Assembly (NCBI GenBank): GCA_028622995.1
Contig: JAJQJQ010000031.1
Coordinates: 1,488,001 to 1,552,000 of the forward strand
DNA length: 64,000 bases
Origin: Panagrolaimus kolymaensis
Taxonomy: Eukaryota; Nematoda; Chromadorea; Rhabditida; Panagrolaimidae
Direction of reading: 5' to 3'
Shown: positions 24,601 through 36,170 of the stretch, piece by piece
How the letters are laid out: the number at the start of each line of letters is the position of its first letter
How positions within the stretch are numbered: the stretch's first letter is position 1
The notes under the pieces: generated by a model
The model's database searches: none
What the model was told of the DNA's origin: nothing
What the model saw: the letters and a program-made list of their open reading frames with translations, nothing else
Made by a program: the position numbers and the translations under genes

Positions 24601-26334
24601 TTTTGCAATCCTTTGATAAAAAATATATTTTTTCGATGAACATATTTTTTTTTAATTTCATTTGATTTGCAAATAAATAATTATAATAAAAAATTTTAAA
24701 GAACAAAAAAAATAATATTTATCATCTATGAAAAATAAAATCTTCCAAAGATTAACAACGAATTAAGTAAATACTTAAAAGTCCAATACTTAGAAGTGCA
24801 AAATAAAAAAACAAATTAAAATGAAGAAGATATCATTTCCGCTTAAGTTATCTTTTAAACCAAAAAGATTAACAACAAATATTAAAACTTTGCTATTACA
24901 ATTATTGGAATAAAATATGAAGAAAAAATTTTTGTTCTTCCTTGATACAAATATTTGACTTTTTACAAGAAAAAGAAACTTTTGTATTTAAAATCCCTTT
25001 CATTTTTGCTACGAATTTTGCTTTTGGTTTAGATAGATTTTTTGAGTCTCGTTGGCCGTCATTGCTTTTTTCACTTTTTAGTTTTCACTTTTTTTAATCC
25101 TCGAAATGTTTTTTTTATATATTTCTCGTTGGATGATTATTCACCCTTTTATGATTGCCTGGCAGCCGGAAATTGGAACACAAAAAAAATAAATGCTTTT
25201 CTGCTGATGTGTTGTAAAAAAAACTACGGATTGGATTGAAGAGTGGAGTCAAAAGACGACAAGGCCATAAGCAGCAGCTAAATAAATGTTTGATATATAA
25301 AAGCATTAGCTTTTATATATATTTTTTTGTGAAAAGTTCTTCCGCTTGTTTGACGACGATAAATTTTTTGCTTTCAAAGTTATGTTTTTGTTTAACAATA
25401 TTTTTTTTATTTTGACTTTTTCAATTGTTTTACTTAAATTGCTTTTCTCCTCCTCTATTTTTTCTTCATCATTTTTTTATTTTATGTTTAATCTGTTATT
25501 TTTTTTTGATGGTCGTAGTATGTTGGTTAGTATGGTAGAAGTCGTCGTGACTTTATGAAGCTCGAGTAAATTTTCAGTAGCGCACTTTTATTGATGGAGA
25601 TAACGTTCTGTTTTGTATTTATTTTTTTCTGGCTGTAAAGATTTTGTTTTCGCAAAAAAATATTTTAATTTTTATATATGTTTTGCTCTCTTAACTCCCG
25701 CTTATTCAAATGAATCGTATAAATCTACATTTTTAATTTGGTTTTTAAAAAAACAAGCTTTTTAAAAAAATCAATAAAATTTCAAATAATAAATACGTTT
25801 GTTGCTTTTATAGCCAAAATTAGCTTTATCCATCGTTGCTTTTCTTTCAAAATTTAGCTTCCTTGTTTTAAAATTAGTCATTTTCAAATTTTTCTTGTTG
25901 AAACAAATTGATTAGTAAAAATTTATTGCTGCCTTTACTATTTCAAAAACCACGCATTTTTAAACAAATTTTTTAACACTGCTTATTTTTATAATTTTTT
26001 TAGAAGGGATTTTTTGACCATAAAGAAATAACCCTTTGATCCTTGTTTTACGTAATTTTATATAAACCAAGGCTCATAAACCTCCTCAAAGACCACGCAG
26101 CAATCAAGAAGAAGCCTAACAAAATAATTTTAATATCCTACAAAGAAGTGTTACGTAAATACACTTTTTTTTTAAATTTTATAATTCCGCGAATTCTGTT
26201 TTTTCTTGATAAATTATTATCAATAATTATAACCCAAAATAAAAACTTTCTTCTCTTCAATTTTCTCGGTTACTGGAAGATACATATTGCAAGAAAAAAA
26301 AATGACGATAAAAAAATAATTAAAACTTGGTTGG
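21658..26334. other. Gene-poor AT-rich region upstream of Flamingo
   Basis: About 4.7 kb lie upstream of the Flamingo start. They are dominated by poly-A/T tracts and short repeats of AACAAC and GACGAC type. All frames are short, low in complexity and overlap frames on the other strand. A short palindrome near 25290-25320 (ATATATAAAAGC/GCTTTTATATAT) could form a 12-bp stem but is AT-rich. Given the size of the downstream gene and its expected neuronal expression, regulatory sequence is likely here, though no motif can be supported. Confidence 0.45.
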
Positions 26335-27223
26335 GCGGAGAACAGGGCTTTGCGATATCGATATTTGTAAGTCCCGATATCGATATTCGATATTCGATAT
26401 TATAAAATTTTTTCCCGATATCGATATTCGATATTCGATATCTAATTTTTTTTCTTCGATATCGATATTCGATATTTCGATATCTAAAAAATGCCCGATA
26501 TTTCGATATTCGATATCGATATTCGATACTTTTTTATTATTATCAAGTCAGGGTTTAAAATTTTTTTTTTGGTTTTGTTTTTAACGGTTAAGTAAGGGGT
26601 TATAATAGAATTTTTTTTAATAAAAAGTTTTAATTCTCTTGAAATTTTTTAAGTCTTTTTACGCAAAAAGACAAAACCAAAAATTCAAAGAAATAAATGG
26701 CTTAGAAGCTAGCAAAATTGATGGTAATCTTATTATCAATCAATTTTTTTTATTCCTAGTAATTTTGATTGTAATCGCTCTTTTGGAAATTCTTTATGGC
26801 AAAGTTCTTAAAAAAAGAAAAAGAATCTTTTAGTAAAACATTTGCATTCTTTTTTATTGCGAAAATTTTATTCATTTTGAACCAATATTCGAAACCAACT
26901 TTTACCCATTTGCTTTGGAGGCAATTCTTCACTTTAAACTCAAATAGTTGCTTCTTTGCTTTAGTTTGCTGTAAAAAACTAAGTGAAAATAAATATTCAG
27001 AGCTAAAAAATGAACAAAAAATGCTTAAGTTTTTTCGGAAAATAATCAAATGAAAATATCGATTTTGTCGATATATCGGACAAAAACCGATATCGATACT
27101 CGATATTCGATATTAAAATTTATTTTTCCGATATCGATATTCGATATTCGATATCCAAAAAAAGCCCCGATATTTCGATATTCGATATCGATATTCGATA
27201 TATCGCAAAGCCCTGGCGGAGAA
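26335..27223. mobile_element. 873-bp non-autonomous hAT-type element with palindromic CGATAT subterminal repeats
   Basis: The element spans 26343-27215. Its ends are CAGGGCTTTGCGATAT and the inverted ATATCGCAAAGCCCTG, matching the CAGNG-type hAT terminus. The 8-bp sequence GCGGAGAA flanks it on both sides (26335-26342 and 27216-27223), the expected hAT target duplication. Both subterminal regions (about 26343-26530 and 27053-27215) carry many units of GATATCGATATTCGATATTC, each near-palindromic. The central 520 bp has short frames on both strands without recognisable transposase, so the copy is probably non-autonomous. Confidence 0.88.
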
Positions 27224-30200
27224 GTAACAAGGCATAAAAGAAAAAAAAAAGAAGCGGTAATAAGGTTTCAAAAATAAAAAAAGATGCTTTCTCTATTTTT
27301 TCCTTTGCGTGGTTTTCTTTTTTTTTCACTTCCTTTTTATGAATATTATAAGATCTAATTTAAAGCCTTAAAAAAGAGGAAGGAAATAAGCATATTTTTA
27401 TAAGTTAGCTTGAACTTTGTTATTTTTTGCAAAGTAAAAATAACAAAAGATTTTATTTTAGGATTTTTAAAAGCAAAAAACTAATAATTTTTCCTTTTAT
27501 CAAAGTTTTCGTGTTGAGACATGGTTTGGAAAGAATTTCGTGTTGAAACAACTTATTTTATTTTAAAATTGTATCTCTTTTTATTCTGAAGCTCAAAGTT
27601 TGTTTTATCTTTGCATAGCAAAAAAAAATAAAAAATTTAATAAAATATATTTCTTTTGCTATTCGATTATTAGTTGTTTGCCCAAAAAAAAAAGTTTCCC
27701 TTAAAAGTTGGTTTCATCTCCTTTTTTCCCTCGATTATTTTTTTTATTAAAGAAGATTGGTTCCATCGGGGATGATCTCGAGGATGAGAAAATAAAAAAC
27801 AGTGATGACGAAGAAGAAAACTATAAACATTGGCGTTTAGTAATAATTTTATCCAAAGTTTTTTTTTTCTAAATTGCAGGAATATTTTTTTTTAAAGTTG
27901 ATGAAAAAAATATTTAGTAAGCCATTATTATCCTGGACATGAGTTGTTGCAATTCTTCAGAAATCCAAGAATGAGCGAATAAGAATGACGAAAATAACTT
28001 TTAATCTTTATTGTTTTTCTTCTTCTTCATTTTTAGCCGCTATAAAATTTTGAGAATAAAAAAGGGATTTCCCAAAAAACTAAAAAGTTTGGCATTCATT
28101 TATTTCTTTTTATTTTTTTCTTTGTCGTATGTTTTTATTTTTAAAAACAATCATAAAATATTCATTCCTCCATCGTATTTGTTTTTTATTATTTACGCTT
28201 CGAAAAGCCAAACTCTGATTAATTTTTTTTTTATTTGTCTTTGAAGGCAAAAAAATTAATTTGAAATAAGGAGAATTATCAATTAAAATTTGTTGCGTGT
28301 GTGTTTGAAAAAATTAAAAATTGAATTAATCCTTTACTCTATTTTTTTATTAGAATAGATACAAATGTAAAAAAGTGTAGAAAAGTACATACACTCAAGT
28401 ATTAATATTAACACACTTTATTATTATTCTAACTACCCTCCTCTTTGAGAGAAATAAAATGAATAAGGAAGGACCCTACATTGAGATTAAATAATAATAA
28501 AAAATAAATAAGGAAAACTTTCTACAATAGGACTTTAAAATTTTTCTGGATGAAACCTTTAAATGCTTTTTTTGTTTTCATTTTTAAATACATATTTTAT
28601 TTATTATTATTGCCATAGGCGAAGAAAAAAAAATTATGAGGTCAGCAACAACTTGGGTGGTGACTGAGTTCCTTCCATTTTAGTTAGATTTGTCGGTCTT
28701 TTTTCCATCTTCAAATTCATGGAATTTTATAAACAAAACAAAATAAACAAAAAAGATTGAATAAATTTAGTAAAAAGAAAACAGTTCACAAAAAAAGATA
28801 AGAGAGATTTTTTTTATTTTTGTTTAGTTTAAACTTTAGTTAATGTTTAAAAAATCTATTTTTACGCTTCAATAAATTTGTAAAATGCTTTTAGAGTTTA
28901 TGAGGCTGTGGTTGCTTGCCGACGCCGCAGCCACCATTTTTATGTTTGCTGTTTCATTCAATGAAATGTTTTGACTTTTTATGACATTTAAAAAACCGTT
29001 GTTTATTTTTTGTTTTTATTTATTTAAATCTCTGTATTTTAGAAAAATAGATTACTTTTTATTTAAACAAAAGTTTGTTTTCCTTTGTAAGACTCTATTT
29101 TATTTTGCAAAAGCAAAACTATTTTTTACTTACTTATTTTTATTTTTGGAGAGTGCATCCTAAAAAGTTTTGAGGAAGCTGATGTTGCATCTTTTCTCTT
29201 TTTTGAGTTTAATTTTTTTGAAATATGAAGTTCCGCATTTTTTTAGTTATATAAGTTTTTATAATATTCTTTAGTTAGTTTTATTTTCATCCTTCGCCTC
29301 ACATTTCACTTTCGATCTTTCTTCTTTCTTTTTTGTCATTCATAAAGGAATAAGAAAAAATGCGAAATTGAAACTAGAGACTTTTTTTTATCCATGTTAT
29401 CAAAACCTTTTTAGCCTATGTTATTTTTTTGGTTGAGTTTTTAACTTTTTTCCCTTCCACGTCGACTGACTTTTAGCTTTTTTTAATTCCATTCATGGAG
29501 AAGCTGCTGCAGTGACTGGGCGGAAGGAAGCTTAAAGGGTCATCAACTTTGACTTTTCAAGCATATTCTAATTTTCTTCTTTGCAAGAATAAGATTATTA
29601 GTGAAGAAAAAAAAACTTTTTTTCTTATGATTTCTTTCACAGAAGCCAGAAGAAAATGAAAATGAAAATGAAAAAACAAATAAAAAAAAGTATTATTTTT
29701 GTGGAGGCAGAATTAAAAAACGGATGTGACGGCGGCGAGTCAAAAGGCGACGAAGACGAGAATGAAAATAAAAAAATAAATGAAAGCCAAAAAAGTGAAG
29801 CAGTCAAAGCAAGCCTAAGCAAGCAAAATAACCTCCCAAAAAAACCCCAAAAAAAGATTGCCAGTCTTTTTGTTCGTTTATTATAGTGCTTCTGCATCCA
29901 ATGTTTCGATTTGATGAGGCGTTAGAGAAATTTTTTCAGAAACTTAAGACTTAACTATTTTAAAGACCCCTGACTTTTTTGAAGTATATTTTTTACAGTT
30001 TTTTAAAAAAATTTTATGATTGAACACTCTTCACTTTTTTTCTTCTTCTTTTTCTTAATACCATAAGCCAGTCAGTCAGTCATTTGATTCTTAAAATGCA
30101 AAAATGGCTAAAGGAAATTATTTCCGTTTGTTTTTAGTTTGAAACTTTCGCATTTTTCTTTGAATTTTTGAATTTTTTTTAATAAATATATCAAATTTTC

Positions 30201-31112
30201 TTAGTTTTTAGTTTTTTTTTCTTATTTTTTTTTGTTTGTTTGTTTGCTCACTTTATTCCATTTTTCTACAATATGATTGCATATGTTTTTTTCTTTCCGT
30301 TTCAATCTCCTGATGTTTTTTGATATATGCCACAATAAGTTTTTTTTATCGAGTTTTTTTGTTTATTGGCACACGCAAACATCTTCATTAAGTCAAGCAG
30401 CCACAGCCCTCCTCTTACTTACTTTTTGATAAGAGTTATTAAAAACTATTAAAAGCTTTAATAATAATTTTTCTTTTATTTTTCATTTTTCTCATCAATT
30501 TTTTTTCAAGCCCTTAATAACTTCCACCAAAAAATAAATAAAAAAAGTTACATAGCATCAATATCTTTTTTACTTTCAATAACTTTTTTTTCACTAAGAG
30601 AATTTTTTAACTCATAAAAAAATAAGTTTTTTGTTTCTTTATTTTTATTTTTTGGCTTAAAATAAATGGGGCTCACTTATTTTTTCTTTTGAGGCCGTTG
30701 TTGCCTTCTGCGAAACAAAACTTTAAAAAATTAACAAAAAAAAAATATAGAAGTTTAGTCGCCCTCTTCCTTTTTCTAAACAAAACAAAAATAACAAAAA
30801 CAAAAAGAAAAACATATTATCTCTCTCAAAAAAAAATGTTCGACCTCCAAAGGAAAAGTTTGACTAAAAAACAAAAGAAGACTCTGAAAATCTTAAAATA
30901 AGCTTCAGACACGGAAACGAAGAAGAAAAAAAAATTAATTCGAGTATCACCTGTTTCTTTAAAAATTTTTTTTATGTTTTATATTATTAATTTTTTTAAA
31001 CGCTCTCGGATTATACCTACTTTTTTTCTACTTCTTTTAAATGAGTAATTTTTTTTTGTATAAAAAAGTGTGACTTTTATCCAAAAGCTTTTGTTTGTTC
31101 TTTTACCTCCCG
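27224..31112. other. Gene-poor AT-rich region
   Basis: This stretch holds 3.9 kb of poly-A/T rich sequence. Frames such as 29637-29897 (minus) and 29656-29886 (plus) mirror each other and are Phe/Ser- or Lys-rich, a sign of low complexity. I see no gene, RNA or element that I can support. Confidence 0.45.
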
Positions 31113-31567
31113 CTTGTGACTAGTGTTAAATTCCCGATCCGACCGACAAAAAAGTCGGGAAATTCAAAAAAAGTCGGGATAGAAATTGCTCTCGGTCGGA
31201 AAAGTCGGGAAAAAGTCGGGATAAAAATTTTTGTCGGTCGGGAATTCGGGGGATCGAAAAGTAGGGTATGGCGTTGGAATTTTTTTAATTAAATTAATTA
31301 TAAGAATTTAAATATATAAAAATGAGCTATTTAATGTAAATAAAATGTAAATAAAGGGTTTTTGGTTAAAATAAAGGCGAAAATGAATGATTTTTAAAAT
31401 TAATATTAATTTTTTTTATTTGTCGGGATAAAAAATGAGTCGGTCGGGAAAGTCGGGAAAATGTCGGGATAGAAATTATCGTCGGTCGGGAAGTCGGTCG
31501 GGAAAAAGTCGGTCGGGAAGTCGGGAATTCCCGACTTTTCGGTCGGGAATTTAACACTACTTGTGAC
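31113..31567. mobile_element. 439-bp hAT MITE, copy 1
   Basis: The element is 31121-31559, flanked by the 8-bp duplication CTTGTGAC (31113-31120 and 31560-31567). The terminal inverted repeat is TAGTGTTAAATTCCCGA, matching the YAGNG start of hAT ends. Subterminal regions are packed with GTCGGGA and CGGTCGG motifs, which may be transposase-binding sites. The AT-rich core has no transposase. It appears identical, base for base, to the copy at 33287-33725, which has the opposite orientation, so both inserted recently. Confidence 0.92.
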
Positions 31568-32939
31568 TACATTCATATTAGCCATAATTTTTTCTTGGAT
31601 TACTGTAGTGATTCGTAATTAGTTCGTAGTGAGTAAGTTTTTATGTTTAGTGGAGGGTGATAAGTTTGTTTATGTCTTCTAATTTCATTATTTTTGTAAA
31701 AAAAAATTTGATTTTTTCGTTTTTCCTTTTTACAAATTTAATTTTGACATTTGAATTATTTTTTTTCCTCCGCAAATTTTAACTTTAATCAGTTTTATTC
31801 AGACATGACCTCTTTTAAACATTTTTTAGCCACAAAAATACGCACAAAAAAATACACATGTTCGTTGTTGGTGGGAAAGTACACAAATTTTTTTACTTGA
31901 TTGCTTGCTTAATTTAGTATAAAAAACCCTTAATTTAAGTTAACTTTGCCTAACTTAACTTTTTTTCCACTTTACTCTTCGCCCCTCTAATTTATTTTTT
32001 TGCTCTAATTGAATTTCGATATTTTTTCGAGGTGTTGTTAATCCAATATATATGTGTATGTACATATTTCCTAATACTATTATCTCTTTTTCTTGCGTCG
32101 TAAGTAAGTGGCCCTCCTCTGTATTTCAACAACAATCCTTTTCTTCTTGATTACATTCCTGTGACTTTGTTTGGCTACGAACGAAGCTTAAAAAAATTTT
32201 TCTGCACTTATTTCAGAAAACACATTTTAATTTTTTTTGTGTCATTTAGTTTGGTTTTCTCTCAATTTTTGAAATCTTATGATAGCTGCAATTTTCTTCT
32301 TCTTGTTAATCATCTTTTTTTCCGTTAATTTTTTCTTTATTTTAAAAAGAAAAAATAGAAAGAAAACATTTTATTTTCCAATTTTTTTATTTATATATAT
32401 ATAAAAACATGAGAAAAATAATTACCCACGGCATCAAAACAAAACAAAAAAAATTGTTTCATTTATTTCTTTTTCGTTTTTAAAATGGCTTTTTTTACAG
32501 CAAAATAAAAAATAATAGAAAGGATATCTCCAATTTTTTTTCTATATTTGTCATTCTTTTTTATTTGCGAGTTTATTTTTTATCTTTAAAAAATTTCGAG
32601 AAACTAAGTAACACTTTTTTATTTTTTCTATTTTTTTTACATTGCATATCTTTCTGAAACATCTTTAATTAAATACATTCTTATATTGCTATCTATCTAT
32701 TATTTTGACAGAGTTTAGGAAGAAAGAAATTAGAGTTTGTTTCAATGTTTATATTTTTTTAGGAAAGCTACAACAACAATTTTCAAATTCTGTAATTTAT
32801 ATTTTAAAACCAACCTAAAAAAAATGAATTCAGTGCTTTGAAATTCCATTTGTGAAGCCGAAACTTATTTTTTGAGGATCAAAATCGCCATTTGTTAGTT
32901 TCCGCCGAAGCTAGAAAATTACTTCGGAATTAAAAAAAA
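31568..32939. other. Intergenic region upstream of the GPCR gene
   Basis: This is AT-rich sequence between MITE copy 1 and the GPCR start codon. It presumably includes the promoter and 5' UTR of the GPCR. No open frame or motif is convincing. Confidence 0.4.
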
Positions 32940-35452
32940 ATGACGGTTCCACCATTAACAAATTTACAAGAATGCAGCGACACGGGACATGGAACACTTA
33001 CATGCCCGGGTTTTACAAAAGAAATATTTGTTCGAAATGTATATCCTCCAATACAAGAATTACAATCACGCGTATTATTTGTTGTTATTATATTTGTTAT
33101 ATGTTTTATTGTTGGAATTTGTGGGAATGCTTCAGTTTGGACAATAATTCGAGGAATTTTAAATGAAAGGAAAAATTCTCGTTCGCTTAATCGTCGAAAT
33201 CGAGATAATGCTATTCTTTACATTGCTGCACTTTGTGTAGTGGATTTTTTAATGAGTCTTTCATTACCACCTGCCATACTCGTGAGTAGTGTTAAATTCC
33301 CGACCGAAAAGTCGGGAATTCCCGACTTCCCGACCGACTTTTTCCCGACCGACTTCCCGACCGACGATAATTTCTATCCCGACATTTTCCCGACTTTCCC
33401 GACCGACTCATTTTTTATCCCGACAAATAAAAAAAATTAATATTAATTTTAAAAATCATTCATTTTCGCCTTTATTTTAACCAAAAACCCTTTATTTACA
33501 TTTTATTTACATTAAATAGCTCATTTTTATATATTTAAATTCTTATAATTAATTTAATTAAAAAAATTCCAACGCCATACCCTACTTTTCGATCCCCCGA
33601 ATTCCCGACCGACAAAAATTTTTATCCCGACTTTTTCCCGACTTTTCCGACCGAGAGCAATTTCTATCCCGACTTTTTTTGAATTTCCCGACTTTTTTGT
33701 CGGTCGGATCGGGAATTTAACACTACTCGTGAGTTCATAGATTAGCTCTCAAAATACATATTAAAAAAATTAAACAATTTTTTTAGGATAATATAATTGG
33801 TTTTTGGATGTTTGGCACATTTATTTGTAAACTCCACCATGTTTGTGGTTCAGTGGGAAGAATAGTTTCCACTTTTCTCATAACAGCTATGAGCTTCGAT
33901 CGATATATGGCTGTATGTCATCCATATAAACAATGGTATAGATCGAAAAAATTCGTACTTTCTACCATTTTTACCCTTTGGTCCGTGGCTTTCATACTTT
34001 TATTACCAATGCTTTTTTATGCTAAAGCCAATGAATTATTACTCCACCAACTTTCACATAGCGAAGAAACCACGGGAATTGAAAATGTAACTCGAGTTCG
34101 GGTGTTTAAATGTTCGGATATGATGCCACCTTATGTATTTTTATGGTTTACTACTAGGTATGTGCCAAATAGAAAAAATAGTAAAAGGAATAAGAAAAAG
34201 GAAGGAAGCTTTTGGAGAAGAAAAAAAAATGGACATTTCTGATAGTAGACAACGGACTTACTAAATATTTTCTGTCAATATGTCAGAGCTCAGTAAAAAG
34301 AAGAAAAAACTATTACGTGGTGAACTTTTGGAGTTTCAATAAACCTTCTTTTTTTTGCAACAAGAAAAAGTTGAGACAGACACGTTCAGGTTTACTGTAG
34401 TAATTAATTGAATACAAAATTTTTGACATAGCATACTTCAAATATTTAAATTTTTAAAGTTTTGGTTTTTTAATTTTCAGTCTAAAAAGAATTTTGAATC
34501 GATTTTTATTTTGACCTTTAAAAAAATATTAAGAAAAGAAATCGAAACCAACAAAAATCGAAATAGCTTCCTTCCATTTTATAAATTTGACTGACAAAGA
34601 ATTCGGTCAATCAATAAAAATTAAATAATTTTACATTCCATTTTTAGCACATTTGTTCTTGGTTTTGTGGTACCTTTATTTCTTATCGGGTATTTTAATT
34701 ACAAATTAATTCGAAAACTTTATATGCATACAAAGTAAGTAACAAGACAACAACATCACTTTTCTATCTTTAAACTTAATTTTTTGAAAAAATATTTCAA
34801 AATCTAAATACTTGAACTTTTATTTTTAACTCTCTATTTTTTCGTTAATTAAACTCGAGTTTTTATTTTATTTTACCAAAACACTAAACTTAAACTTAAA
34901 CTAATTATATTTTTTTCTTTCTTTTTTTAAGAGTGCTTCCTCGAAGTGGAATTCCCCTTCGACGCATATCCGTTTACACTATACTTATTGCGGTACTGTA
35001 TTTTGTATGTTGGACGCCATATTGGTGCTCAGTTTTATACGCAATTTATATGAGTTTGTTTTCTGATAAATATGAACAAGCGAGTGAACAATTATTATTT
35101 TTAATTTATTGTGTTCATTTATTACCATATTTTGGTTCAGCAAGTAATTGGATTTTATATGGTTTACTTAATACTCAATTACAAATGAAACACGACAATA
35201 GCGGGGAAGAACATGTAAGTATGATGACTGTGACGAATTGTAATGGACGGAATTCAGCTGAAAATACTACTGTTAAGTAAGTTTTTTAACCTTCGTTGTG
35301 AGACTTTTCTAAACTATGCAAATTGTTATAGATTAGATCGTTCAACTTCTGTGTTTGAAACAACTAAATTTAAAAATGGTCTGGTGACGAATCTGCCGAA
35401 TTCTCATCAACAGCATACTTCTTTGATAAATATTAAAGACACAGCAACGTGA
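32940..35452 (+). CDS. Rhodopsin-family GPCR, likely neuropeptide receptor (somatostatin/allatostatin-C-like group), 421 aa
   Basis: Exons 32940-33281, 33787-34157, 34648-34734, 34932-35276 and 35332-35452 join in phase to give 421 residues. The protein shows seven hydrophobic segments. TM1 has GICGNASVW and TM2 has LCVVDFLMSLSLPPA. A Cys before TM3 (FICKLHHVC) pairs with an ECL2 Cys. The TM3 end is SFDRYMAVCHP (DRY motif), TM6 is VCWTPYW, and TM7 is SASNWILYG, where NWxxY stands in for NPxxY. These features place it among peptide-binding class A receptors acting on neuronal or muscle membranes. The subgroup assignment is from general resemblance and is uncertain. Intron 1 carries a 439-bp MITE inserted at the donor; without it the intron would be 58 bp, like its neighbours. 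Confidence 0.85.
33279..33733. mobile_element. 439-bp hAT MITE, copy 2, inserted at a 5' splice site
   Basis: The element is 33287-33725, in reverse orientation to copy 1. The 8-bp duplication is CTCGTGAG (33279-33286 and 33726-33733). The duplicated bases are the last exon codon (CTC) plus the GTGAG donor of GPCR intron 1, so a complete donor exists on both sides of the element. Use of the first donor leaves the protein unchanged. Use of the second would add element sequence containing an in-frame stop at about 33438. Confidence 0.92.
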
Positions 35453-36170
35453 AAAAATAAATAAAGAAAATAAATCGATGCTTGTAGAAATTTTCCAAAG
35501 TCTTTGAATTGGATTTTTAGAAATGGGTAAATATTTATAAAAAGCTTTTTAGTCTATGCAATTAAGCGAGATTTTTTAAACCTGTGTTGGAAAAACTTTG
35601 TATGTTTTTTGTCTGCACTTTTTTAGTTTCACTTTTTTTGCCTTGAATGAAAACCAAATTGAAAAAAAATTTGCATAAAAAATAACTTAGTTTTTATTTA
35701 TTATTTTTTTGTAAAAATGAAAATTGTATAATAAATATAAAAAATAAAATTAAGTGTTGGAATATAAATACAGATTCAGGGAGAATATTCATAAAGTAAA
35801 TAAGAACAGAAAATAAACGCACAAAGCTTAGTGCATTAGAAACACAAATTTCAACGGATAATAAAATAATTGATTTTTAAAAAGATCACTTAACTGTAAG
35901 AAAACGAATAATTTAGTGGAATAATTAAAAAAGCTCTAAATGAAGAGAGAGAATAGATGTACCCGGTGAGCTTTTTTATGAAATATTAAATAATAAAAAG
36001 TGAAAGAAAAAAAAGATAAATAAAATTAAATATAATTATTAAATAGGAAGGAATTAAGACGACTTGTGATATATGAATGAATGAATATATAACTTTTTTT
36101 TGAAATGAATTGGAATTGTAATTGAAATGTAAGTGATTGAATAATTCCTGAGAGGTAACATACAAATATA
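35453..36170. other. Convergent intergenic region (GPCR and Phafin 3' ends)
   Basis: The plus-strand GPCR ends at 35452 and the minus-strand Phafin gene ends at 36171, so the 718 bp between hold both 3' UTRs. AATAAA-type signals occur on the plus strand soon after the GPCR stop (about 35457-35470). No gene is seen. Confidence 0.5.

Noticed and set aside
25280..25325. AT-rich hairpin as a microRNA precursor
   Set aside because: The stem is only about 12 bp and made of TA repeats; no known seed sequence is present.
26756..27053. Opposing frames inside the 873-bp hAT element as possible transposase
   Set aside because: Neither shows a BED finger, catalytic or dimerisation motif of hAT transposases that I can recognise; likely chance.
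29637..29897. Frames on both strands at about 29.6-29.9 kb
   Set aside because: One is Phe/Ser-rich and the other Lys/Glu-rich, mirror images of a purine-rich tract; no domain or splice signals.
31366..31557. 63-codon frame repeated at 33289-33480 (Arg/Pro/Ser/Thr-rich)
   Set aside because: It is a translation of the GTCGGGA repeats inside the hAT MITE copies; low complexity and no start or splice context of its own.
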